From an uncultured Coleofasciculus sp. (lineage in GTDB: Bacteria; Cyanobacteriota; Cyanobacteriia; Cyanobacteriales; Coleofasciculaceae): a stretch of DNA of 5,392 bases. Location of the stretch: assembly GCA_902805485.1 (NCBI GenBank), contig CADCTM010000039.1, positions 1-5,392 on the forward strand, read 5' to 3'. This document shows, piece by piece, positions 1-5,379 of the stretch. Under the pieces are notes generated by a model, which saw only the letters and a list, made by a program, of their open reading frames with translations, was not told where the DNA came from and did not search any database. Both the position numbers and the translations under genes were made by a program. Position 1 is the first letter of the stretch; the number at the start of each line of letters is the position of its first letter.

Positions 1-176
1 AATCTAAACTTTATGAGGTGTTAGAGAAATGGTCGGCTGATGAATTGAGGAGTGTTAATGCTCAAATTGAGTACGTTTTGAAGGAGGCAACACGGAAGGC
101 GGGGAGATGGAAAGAGGAAAAGCGATCGCAGCAAATTGAGTTAGAAGATAGTGAAGAGAAGATAGACAAAGAGTAA
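1..176 (+). CDS. Arc-like ribbon-helix-helix protein, C-terminal part
   Basis: An open frame enters from the left edge (first full codon at 3) and ends at TAA 174-176, giving 57 residues. The segment LRSVNAQIEYVLKEATRKAG (residues 15-34) matches the second half of the Arc/MetJ-type ribbon-helix-helix fold, in which a loop with SxN is followed by a helix ending in an EAxRK-like stretch. It is followed by a very charged Lys/Glu-rich tail of about 23 residues. Such small proteins bind DNA as dimers and are often autoregulators or antitoxin-like repressors. The N-terminal beta strand that contacts DNA lies outside the window, so target and partner cannot be judged. No toxin-like gene follows; the next 100 bases are AT-rich and non-coding. 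The fold call rests on pattern recognition of a short segment. Confidence 0.6.
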   Translation, partial: SKLYEVLEKWSADELRSVNAQIEYVLKEATRKAGRWKEEKRSQQIELEDSEEKIDKE

Positions 177-221
177 AAGTCGGTGCATCTCCTCAGTTTG
201 TTTAAATGGTGTTATCTATTT

Positions 222-267
222 ATCATCTAATATATATGAATAATGAATTCTGCATATATTAGATAAT
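222..267. repeat. AT-rich inverted repeat
   Basis: The arms at 222-235 and 254-267 pair over 13 of 14 positions (the mismatch is c224 against a265), around an 18-base centre containing gaattc. It lies 45 bases after the ribbon-helix-helix stop and just before the methyltransferase remnant. No T-run follows either arm, so it is a poor intrinsic terminator. It could be an operator, the end of a decayed small mobile element, or chance in AT-rich DNA. Confidence 0.4.
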
Positions 268-283
268 CAACCTCTAGCTATAA

Positions 284-448
284 TTTCGACAGGCGAGCGG
301 TTATGGTAATGAACCAGAAGATCCATCCAATAAATTACTTGATCTCGAAACACAATTGGGTTTGTTTAGAGAAATTGCCTTTGCCGATGTAGATTGTTAT
401 TGGAAATAACTGGAGTTACCGCTGTTGGTTGGGATTAAACCGCAATAG
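284..448 (+). pseudogene. class I SAM-dependent methyltransferase, C-terminal remnant with internal stop
   Basis: Reading in the frame of codon 305-307 gives GYGNEPEDPSNKLLDLETQL, then GLFREIAFADVDCYWK, then TAA at 407-409, and in the same frame LELPLLVGIKPQ, then TAG at 446-448. From memory, this resembles the C-terminus of UbiE/CmoA-like class I methyltransferases, where a segment like LREIGF-x-DVDCYWKWLELALL-x-G-x-KP closes the Rossmann domain. The internal TAA sits where the family has the Trp of WKWLE. An in-frame TAA at 281-283 and the absence of any SAM-binding motif upstream show that the N-terminal three quarters are missing. The sequence is therefore a truncated, stop-containing relic. 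Protein similarity on both sides of the stop in the same frame argues against chance. It separates the ribbon-helix-helix gene from the Uma2 gene. Confidence 0.65.
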
Positions 449-465
449 AGTTTAAGAGATTCTTT

Positions 466-494
466 TTTACAAGCAAATCTAAGAGTGCTACCCT
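466..494 (+). promoter_or_regulatory. candidate sigma70-type promoter of the Uma2-DUF3288 pair
   Basis: A TTTACA box at 466-471 (five of six matches to TTGACA) is followed after 17 bases by TACCCT at 489-494, which is a poor -10 box but is preceded by TG at 486-487 (extended -10). Transcription would start near 501 and leave a leader of about 20 bases before the Uma2 ATG at 523. A Shine-Dalgarno-like agagg lies at 512-516. The weak -10 keeps confidence low. Confidence 0.35.
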
Positions 495-522
495 AAAAAC
501 ATCGAGAGCATAGAGGCAACCA

Positions 523-1098
523 ATGACTGCTCTTATCCTCAATTTAAGCCCCACTATCGAACTAACTGACGAGCAATTTTTCCAACTGTGTGTGAATAAC
601 CGAGATTTGCGACTTGAGCAGACGGCACAAGGAGAACTAATTATCATGCCACCAACGGGATGGAAAAGTGGAAATCGTAATAGCCGGTTAACGCAGCGCT
701 TAGGCAATTGGGCAGATGCTGATGGCACAGGACTGGCTTTTGACTCTTCAACTGGTTATATTCTCCCTAATGGTGCAAAACGTTCTCCAGATGCCTCCTG
801 GGTGAGCCGTGAGCGACTAGAAGCCCTGAATCCAGACCCCACCCGATTTCTACCAATGGCTCCTGATTTTGCTGTAGAATTGCGTTCTGCGAATGATGAA
901 TTGAAGACAGTACAGCAGAAAATGCAGGAATATATTAATAATGGTGTACATTTGGGATGGTTAATTGACCCCCAAAATCAACGGGTGGAAATTTATCGTA
1001 TTGGGCAAAATGTTGAGGTGTTGCAATCTCCAACTAGCTTGTTAGGAGAAGATGTACTGCCGGGATTTGTATTAGAGTTAAACCAAATTTTGAATTAA
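523..1098 (+). CDS. Uma2 family endonuclease (restriction-endonuclease-like fold)
   Basis: This 191-residue protein has the full length and motif order of the Uma2 (DUF820) family, which is strongly expanded in cyanobacteria and has a PD-(D/E)xK-like nuclease fold. Visible hallmarks are GELIIMPPTG (37-46), RSPDASWV with the likely metal-binding Asp90, PDFAVEL with Glu119, and QQKMQEY with Lys133, followed by GVHLGWLIDP (141-150) and the C-terminal LPGFVLEL (179-186). All expected catalytic positions are present, so it appears intact. Usual members read VEVxS where this one has VELRS. The ATG at 523 is preceded by agagg six bases upstream. The biological substrate of the family is poorly known; association with transposition or DNA repair has been suggested only from the fold. 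It is followed six bases later by a DUF3288 gene, probably on one transcript. Confidence 0.9.
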   Translation: MTALILNLSPTIELTDEQFFQLCVNNRDLRLEQTAQGELIIMPPTGWKSGNRNSRLTQRLGNWADADGTGLAFDSSTGYILPNGAKRSPDASWVSRERLEALNPDPTRFLPMAPDFAVELRSANDELKTVQQKMQEYINNGVHLGWLIDPQNQRVEIYRIGQNVEVLQSPTSLLGEDVLPGFVLELNQILN

Positions 1099-1104
1099 GC
1101 AATC

Positions 1105-1401
1105 GTGACTTCCGCAGCAGAAAATCAAGACCAACAACATCCCCAAGAAGGGCGCGACACCGAAGTAGTCGATCGCCTTTTACGAGAAGAACCAAATAAT
1201 TACAACCTAGCAGAACTTGCCAGATTGCGGATTCGCTATCGCGGTTTTCCTGGTGCTAGAACATTTCAACAAAACTTGGATGCCATTCTCCAACGCTGGG
1301 AGTTAACAGAAGAAGAGCTTTTCGAGCAGACTCGTCAGCTTCATGCCGCCGGTTTAGTTTACAGACGTGGCGACTCTCAAGGGCAAGATGATTGGAGTTA
1401 G
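1105..1401 (+). CDS. DUF3288 family protein
   Basis: A 98-residue soluble protein matching the small, almost exclusively cyanobacterial DUF3288 family. Landmarks are DQQHP (9-13), VVDRLL (21-26), the highly conserved NLAELARLRIRYRGFPGAR (34-52), and a C-terminal helix pair with LQRWELTEEELFEQTRQLHA (62-81) leading to VYRRG. No enzymatic motif, signal peptide or membrane segment is visible; the function is unknown. It starts with GTG at 1105-1107: the stop of the Uma2 gene (TAA 1096-1098) is in the same frame only two codons upstream, so this is the first usable start, and it leaves a short variable N-terminus before QQHP as in the family. No Shine-Dalgarno sequence is visible, which suggests translational coupling to the upstream gene. 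The final residues (SQGQDDWS) are polar and likely disordered. Confidence 0.85.
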   Translation: MTSAAENQDQQHPQEGRDTEVVDRLLREEPNNYNLAELARLRIRYRGFPGARTFQQNLDAILQRWELTEEELFEQTRQLHAAGLVYRRGDSQGQDDWS

Positions 1402-1412
1402 TTAATGTTTGG

Positions 1413-1494
1413 ATTAAAAATTTATAGCGGTTTTCCAGTCAATTAGGGCGCACAGCCGTACGTCCCTACTATACTCTATTGCTAAATTTTTAAT
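1413..1494. repeat. nested inverted repeat between convergent genes, possible bidirectional terminator
   Basis: A perfect 12-base inverted repeat (1413-1424, attaaaaattta; 1483-1494, taaatttttaat) encloses a GC-rich imperfect hairpin at 1444-1468 (tagggcgcac... against ...gtacgtcccta: TAGGG/CCCTA plus inner pairs with one bulge and one mismatch). It lies directly after the DUF3288 stop, and its right arm covers the stop codon of the convergent MlaD-like gene. The position between convergent genes suits a bidirectional terminator, though no canonical U-run directly follows the GC stem. The structure could also be a small dispersed palindromic repeat; no target-site duplication is obvious. Confidence 0.5.
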
Positions 1495-2911
1495 TCCCTC
1501 TAGGCTCACTTTCAGAATTAGCAACTGACTGAGAAGTTGGCTTTGGGGAGGGCTTTTTGGGGGCTGGAGGAAACAGCACTAATTGCTGCTGTGTCGTCGC
1601 TTGCTCAACTTTCGTTTGCGGTTGATTTGCCAGCGGTTCAGGAGGCGTCTGAGAGACAGCCTGATTCAGCGCCGCCCGCACAGGTTCTACAGTTTGAGCC
1701 ACCTGAACTTGCTGTTGCAATTGCTCAGTTGTCGATACCAGATTCCCTAATCCATTCACTAACTTTTTCATATTTTCTCGAAACGCTGGATCGCCAGTCA
1801 ATTCATCTAAATCGGAGGTAATCTTTTGGGTATTTTCAAATGTTGCTCGTGCTGAATCGAGAGTTTGTTGTAGTAATGTAATGTTACTCGGATTATTAAA
1901 AGAAGTCGTGATGTCACGCAAGCTTGCAGAAGCTTGAGCGGCATTAGCGGAAAGAGTTTCTAAATTCTTTACCACCGTGCCAATATTCGCTTGCGCTACG
2001 TTAGAGTTGAGCTGACTAACAGTAGCACCTGCCTGGTTTGCTGTTGCCGTCAAGCTTCCTAAAAGTCCTCGCAATTGATCGCTGGTTTGCTTAACACTAT
2101 CCAAAGTCCCGACGAGTGTGCCACGATTTGTTACAACTAAATCGTTCGCAGAATTAATAAGGTTATTAAGTTGACCTGCTGTTACGCCAAATTTATCGGC
2201 AGTATTGCCAATACGATTAGCGGCAACACCAAGTTGATTGGTACTTTGATTGGCGGCATTGGTAACAGAATTCGCTGCTGCCGAGAAGTTTCCCAACTGT
2301 TGCCTTGCTGAACGAGATAATAAAGTTAATTCACCCGTAAGTTGCGCTGCCCCCACTGCCGCAACGGAAGCATTTTTAGTGAGTGTATTAACGTTATTAA
2401 AAAAGGCTGGATCGCTGTAGACATTAGAAAGACGAATCGTATTACGGAGCAATTCATCAAAACTGACGCCGATGTTACCAGTGAGGCGATTTTTGTTACA
2501 AATAATCAGCTCAGGATTGCAATTGGAACCTATAGGATTGAGGGATTGGGCGCTGCTGGGTAAAGGTTTTAGAGGCGTAATATCAATAGCGGTTTCGCCA
2601 ATTAAACCTGCTTGATTTGCCTCAAATAAGGAATTACGGGGAATTAATAAGTCAGATGGAGTAATTTCAACGGTGACATCAACTCCGTTTGTTGTGGCTT
2701 TAAGTTCCGAGATTCTGCCAACGGTGACACCGCGATAGCGTACGGAAGCGCCAGCTTTCATGCCAGCAACATTGGCAAAGTTCACAATGAATTTATAGCT
2801 ACGGGTGCCGAAAGCAAGACCCCGTAGCCACACGACTAAGCCAACAAATACAGCAAGTCCAACGAGGATTAGTAACCCAACGGAGCCTTCTCGAATCGTT
2901 CGCGATCGCAT
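1490..2911 (-). CDS. MlaD/MCE family lipid-transport protein (Ycf22/TGD2-like)
   Basis: A 473-residue protein with a short basic N-terminus, one membrane segment (about 10-32, GSVGLLILVGLAVFVGLVVW), and an MCE domain (about 37-115) containing FANVAGMKAGASVRYRGVTVG (45-65) and QAGLIGETAIDITPL (100-114). A cysteine pair (C131, C138) follows, then a long helical, Ala/Asn/Gln-rich region (about 150-405) with regular hydrophobic spacing, and a Pro/Gln/Ser-rich tail. MCE proteins form hexameric rings or tubes that carry phospholipids or galactolipids between membranes. This long-helix form is typical of cyanobacteria and plant TGD2, and should be anchored in the inner (cytoplasmic) membrane facing the periplasm. 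A very strong Shine-Dalgarno (GGGAGGAG, complement of 2917-2924) lies five bases before the ATG. It follows the ABC ATPase by 112 bases on the same strand, supporting a common transporter. The cargo lipid cannot be read from the sequence. Confidence 0.9.
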   Translation of the reverse strand: MRSRTIREGSVGLLILVGLAVFVGLVVWLRGLAFGTRSYKFIVNFANVAGMKAGASVRYRGVTVGRISELKATTNGVDVTVEITPSDLLIPRNSLFEANQAGLIGETAIDITPLKPLPSSAQSLNPIGSNCNPELIICNKNRLTGNIGVSFDELLRNTIRLSNVYSDPAFFNNVNTLTKNASVAAVGAAQLTGELTLLSRSARQQLGNFSAAANSVTNAANQSTNQLGVAANRIGNTADKFGVTAGQLNNLINSANDLVVTNRGTLVGTLDSVKQTSDQLRGLLGSLTATANQAGATVSQLNSNVAQANIGTVVKNLETLSANAAQASASLRDITTSFNNPSNITLLQQTLDSARATFENTQKITSDLDELTGDPAFRENMKKLVNGLGNLVSTTEQLQQQVQVAQTVEPVRAALNQAVSQTPPEPLANQPQTKVEQATTQQQLVLFPPAPKKPSPKPTSQSVANSESEPRGN

Positions 2912-3023
2912 TATTTCTCCTCCCTTAGCAATTAACTATTAATTTTTGCCCTTTATCCTTTACCAATAACTAATCATCAAGGAAAAATGACAGCTAATTG
3001 CCAATCACCCGCTAACATTTATC
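2912..3023 (-). other. ATPase-MlaD intergenic spacer
   Basis: This 112-base AT-rich spacer separates the two transporter genes. It contains the strong Shine-Dalgarno of the MlaD gene near its downstream end and stretches of the type gttattggtaaagg that look like decayed simple intergenic repeats. There is a 7-base inverted pair gcaatta (2928-2934) / taattgc (2996-3002). No terminator or convincing promoter is visible, so readthrough from the ATPase gene is plausible. Confidence 0.4.
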
Positions 3024-3863
3024 CTAACCAATCACCTGAATCGGTCCGGTGATACTGGCACTAAAGAATTGTCGCACTAGAGGATTATCTGTCGTGTCAA
3101 TTTCGCTAACCTTGCCTTGCCACTGTACCTTGCCTTTGTAGAGAAACACAACCCGGTCAGCGGTGCGACGAATTGTACTTTGTTGGTGTGTCACCATTAC
3201 ATAGCTACCACAACCCCGATTTGAATACTGTAACTCGCGAACTAAATCTTCGATCACGGTTGAGGCGATCGGGTCAAGTCCTGCTGTTGGTTCATCGTAT
3301 AGTAGAACTTCGGGGCTATCTTTTGGGTTGTCTGGGTTGGACATGATCGCACGGGCAAAACTCACACGTTTACGCATCCCTCCCGATAACTCAGAGGGAA
3401 AGCGATCGCTTATTCCCGATAGTCCCACCATCTCCAATTTTTGATGCACTAATTCCCGAATCTTAGAGCGCGATAGCTTCGAGTGCTGGTAAAGTATAAA
3501 CCCCACATTCTCTTCCACCGTCAACGAGTCGAACAAAGCTGCCTGCTGAAATACCATCCCGATCCCAATTGGATCTTCGGCATCCTCGATTAAACCGATC
3601 CGCTTTTGTCCTTGGATATAAATTTCACCAGCATCAGCCAGGAGTAAACCCGCAATGATGCGTAAGATCGTCGATTTGCCCGTGCCAGAAGGTCCAATAA
3701 TTGCCAGCGCTTCGCCTCGATCAATAGTCAGATCGACCTGATCCAGGATGATATTACCCCCAAATGCCTTGCTAACTCCTTTTAGTTCAATTAATGGTGT
3801 CATCTTGGGGCTTGCCGGTTGCAGGTTAGTCGGTTGAAGAACAAATTGAAGGTTTGAAGACAT
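3024..3863 (-). CDS. ABC transporter ATP-binding protein, MlaF/TGD3 type
   Basis: The ATPase subunit of a lipid-importing ABC transporter of the Mla/TGD type. All nucleotide-binding motifs are present (numbering for the 279-residue frame): Walker A GPSGTGKST 57-65, Q-loop VFQQ (Q106), signature LSGGM 159-163, Walker B VLLYDEP 186-192 with catalytic Glu191, D-loop GLDP 195-198, and switch His226. LFDSLTVEENVGF (110-122) and the insert NPDNPKDSPEV (177-187) are typical of the cyanobacterial/plastid branch. The coordinates give the longest frame. I favour Met21 (codon 3801-3803) as the true start because family members begin just before LIELKGVSKAFG, and because residues 1-20 are encoded by one arm of a perfect inverted repeat and look non-conserved. 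From Met21 the protein is 259 residues. Neither start has a clear Shine-Dalgarno. It lies between chlI (upstream) and the MlaD-like gene (downstream). Confidence 0.92.
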   Translation of the reverse strand: MSSNLQFVLQPTNLQPASPKMTPLIELKGVSKAFGGNIILDQVDLTIDRGEALAIIGPSGTGKSTILRIIAGLLLADAGEIYIQGQKRIGLIEDAEDPIGIGMVFQQAALFDSLTVEENVGFILYQHSKLSRSKIRELVHQKLEMVGLSGISDRFPSELSGGMRKRVSFARAIMSNPDNPKDSPEVLLYDEPTAGLDPIASTVIEDLVRELQYSNRGCGSYVMVTHQQSTIRRTADRVVFLYKGKVQWQGKVSEIDTTDNPLVRQFFSASITGPIQVIG

Positions 3864-3879
3864 TCAATTTGTTCTTCAA
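3834..3879. promoter_or_regulatory. perfect 17-bp inverted repeat at the chlI-ATPase junction
   Basis: The arms ttgaagaacaaattgaa (3834-3850) and ttcaatttgttcttcaa (3863-3879) are exactly complementary across a 12-base spacer. In - strand RNA they form a long stable hairpin beginning 9 bases after the chlI stop codon. The A of the first possible ATPase ATG (3861-3863) lies in the stem and its UG in the loop. No U-run follows on the - strand, so it is not a classical intrinsic terminator. It may stabilise the 3' end of chlI mRNA, mark an RNase processing site, lower ATPase translation, or be an operator for a dimeric regulator. Confidence 0.7.
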
Positions 3880-3888
3880 TCTTTAAGA

Positions 3889-4974
3889 TTAACGAAGACC
3901 ATTGGCTGTAGCTACTGAATTCGCTTGTGATGCCGCCTCTAAACCAAAAATCCGGCTGAAGACTTTTTCGACTTTAGAACCGGAATCAATCGATTCTAGG
4001 GGGTCTTTACGCAACCGATGGCGCAGACATAGAGTAATCACGCGGCGGATATCGTCTACTGTAACTTCGTTGCGTCCTTCTAAAGCCGCGATCGCTTTTG
4101 CCGCCCGATTCGTTACAATATCACCCCGCAGTCCATCCACATCAAGTTCTGAGCAAACTTGAGAAATTTTCACTCGCTGATCATAGTCCATTTCAACTTT
4201 CGGCAGTAACTCTTGAGCCATGACAATTTTTTCTTGCATAGCTTCTTGATCAGTTTGATACTTGTGCAAAAATTCTTGGGGATTTTGGTCAAAATCTGCC
4301 CGTTGTTCCACAATTTCCACACGCAGGGCGGGTTCTTTGACGGTTCTAATTTCGGCGTGCATCCCAAAGCGATCGAGTAATTGTGGTCGCAGTTCGCCTT
4401 CTTCGGGGTTGCCGGAACCGACTAAGACAAAGCGTGCTGGGTGGCGAATCGAAATCCCTTCTCGTTCAACGGTATTCCAACCGCTAGCGGCGGAGTCTAG
4501 CAGCACATCAACCAAGTGGTCATCCAGCAAGTTGACTTCATCGACATAAAGGATGCCACGATTCGCTTTTGCCAGAAGTCCCGGTTCAAAGGCTTTTACA
4601 CCTTCGGATAAAGCTTTTTCAATATCAATCGTGCCGCAAACTCGGTCTTCGGTCGCGCCCAAGGGTAGGTCAACCATTGGTACTTTTTTCTTGACACTTA
4701 CCCTTGTTTGTGCATTATCCGAGTTCATCTCATCGGGTTCATTGGGGTCGCTGTTGAAGGGGTCATCGGCAACCACATCAATTTCTGGCAACAGGTCAGC
4801 TAGGGCACGAATTGTGGTAGATTTGCCCGTACCGCGATCGCCCATAATCATTACGCCACCAATTTTTGGGTCAATCACATTCAGGAGCAGAGCCAGTTTC
4901 ATCTCTTCCTGACCCACAATTGCAGTGAAAGGAAAAACCAGACGGCGGTTAGGGGCAAGGGCTGTCGGACTCAC
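3889..4974 (-). CDS. chlI: magnesium chelatase ATPase subunit I
   Basis: ChlI is the AAA+ motor subunit that, with ChlD and ChlH, drives ATP-dependent insertion of Mg2+ into protoporphyrin IX, the first committed step of chlorophyll synthesis. The 361-residue protein shows FPFTAIVGQEEMKLALLLNV (14-33), Walker A GDRGTGKST (45-53), the signature VDLPLGATEDRVCGTIDIEK (101-120), Walker B ILYVDEVNLL (141-150, Asp145-Glu146), sensor 1 VGSGNPEEGELRPQLLDRFG (185-204), and a sensor 2 GLRGD with Arg283. It starts with GTG (4972-4974). An in-frame TAA lies two codons upstream (4978-4980) and the next ATG is Met25 inside the conserved block, so GTG is the only fitting start; a modest AGG at 4984-4986 can serve as ribosome site. 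The variable segment before KKKVPMVDLPL seems several residues shorter than in relatives I remember. It is first in a run with the lipid-transporter genes. Confidence 0.97.
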   Translation of the reverse strand: MSPTALAPNRRLVFPFTAIVGQEEMKLALLLNVIDPKIGGVMIMGDRGTGKSTTIRALADLLPEIDVVADDPFNSDPNEPDEMNSDNAQTRVSVKKKVPMVDLPLGATEDRVCGTIDIEKALSEGVKAFEPGLLAKANRGILYVDEVNLLDDHLVDVLLDSAASGWNTVEREGISIRHPARFVLVGSGNPEEGELRPQLLDRFGMHAEIRTVKEPALRVEIVEQRADFDQNPQEFLHKYQTDQEAMQEKIVMAQELLPKVEMDYDQRVKISQVCSELDVDGLRGDIVTNRAAKAIAALEGRNEVTVDDIRRVITLCLRHRLRKDPLESIDSGSKVEKVFSRIFGLEAASQANSVATANGLR

Positions 4975-5119
4975 TATTTATTACCTGATATTAAACTTTG
5001 ATACGCTTTTCATTTTGCCACACTGACTCCCATTGAGCTTGCCGTTTTCAAGTTGCAAAATTACCTAAGAGTAAATTTCCTATGAAATCTGCGTAGGCAG
5101 GTTTTGTTTGTGTAGCCCC
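4975..5119 (-). other. chlI upstream region, no intact gene
   Basis: This stretch between chlI and the DUF429 relic has no credible coding sequence. The part next to chlI is AT-rich and should contain the chlI promoter, but I find no convincing -35/-10 pair. A TTTAAT-like box lies roughly 25 bases before the GTG, without a matching -35 box. Two small palindromes, atttc-ctat-gaaat (5075-5088) and ctgc-gtag-gcag (5089-5100), sit side by side at the distal end. Confidence 0.4.
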
Positions 5120-5132
5120 AGCCTTGGCGGGG
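5075..5132. repeat. short palindromic repeat-like segment
   Basis: Three small hairpins follow one another: atttc/gaaat (5075-5088), ctgc/gcag (5089-5100), and cccc/gggg with inner gc/gc (5116-5132, one bulged base). Read on the - strand, the part from gctggggctacacaaacaaa onward resembles, from memory, a sequence that recurs between genes in many cyanobacterial genomes and ends in a cctgcctacgcag-type hairpin. The DUF429 relic loses similarity to its family exactly where this begins (about 5125). The identity as a dispersed repeat is unproven without other genomic copies. Confidence 0.35.
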
Positions 5133-5379
5133 TAGCATTCGGCATGATAGCGCCGGAAGTGTTTGTGGGTGATGTTTGTCGGGTAGGCGCATCCCTGTGG
5201 GGTTGGGGATGAGGGTTGGTTGTGTGGGGGATGTCCATTTCTCTACCCATTTATGGATGTCTGTTATTGCTTGCTTAAGGCTTAGATCTAGTAGGTGCAA
5301 CCGATCCATTTGACCAAACCAAGCAGCATAGTCCGCTAGCTTCAGAAATCAAACCGAGGTCAATTCCTAAAAATTTCAT
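5126..5379 (-). pseudogene. DUF429 family (RNase H-like) gene, broken N-terminal fragment
   Basis: Three reading frames together reconstruct the first third of a DUF429 protein. Frame A starts at ATG 5377-5379: MKFLGIDLGLISEASGLCCL, then VWSNG; if unshifted it hits a stop at 5275-5277. A frameshift near 5305-5310 leads to frame B, DRLHLLDLSLKQAITDIHKW (5306-5247), continuing to IPNPTGMRLPDK (end 5175). One extra base at 5174 shifts to frame C, ITHKHFRRYHAECYPAK (5173-5123). These pieces follow the family order GIDxG, SGLCCL, W, NPTGMRLPDK, THKHFxRYHAxCYPA. The usual segment with the VDAP aspartate between PTLI and IPN is missing, consistent with deletion between short repeats near 5208-5216. 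Similarity stops after CYPA, so about two thirds of the protein is absent. The single 82-codon open frame at 5061-5309 is only the middle piece and not a gene of its own. The family is predicted nuclease-like; this copy cannot be functional. Confidence 0.75.

Noticed and set aside
435..728. 97-codon - strand open frame over the Uma2 start
   Set aside because: It overlaps the intact Uma2 gene in antisense and has no recognisable features.
1537..1821. 94-codon + strand open frame inside the MlaD-like gene
   Set aside because: It is antisense to the low-complexity C-terminal part of a well-supported gene and has no recognisable motif.
3834..3879. The 17-bp inverted repeat as a classical Rho-independent terminator of chlI
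   Set aside because: The stem is AT-rich and no U-run follows the hairpin on the transcribed strand.
122..4841. gcgatcgc octamers as operator sites
   Set aside because: They match HIP1, a generally over-represented cyanobacterial octamer, and four of the five lie in well-supported genes and the other in the partial gene at the left edge; they are useful for taxonomy only.
3902..4912. Several + strand and one - strand open frames overlapping chlI
   Set aside because: All lie within a highly conserved chlI coding sequence in other frames, with Arg/Ser-rich shadow translations.
4975..5060. Defined chlI promoter
   Set aside because: A TTTAAT-like -10 candidate exists but no acceptable -35 box at 16-18 bases, so I did not call it.
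5061..5309. 82-codon open frame on the - strand as an independent hypothetical gene
   Set aside because: Its first half is the middle piece of a broken DUF429 gene and its second half is out-of-frame sequence running into repeat-like DNA.
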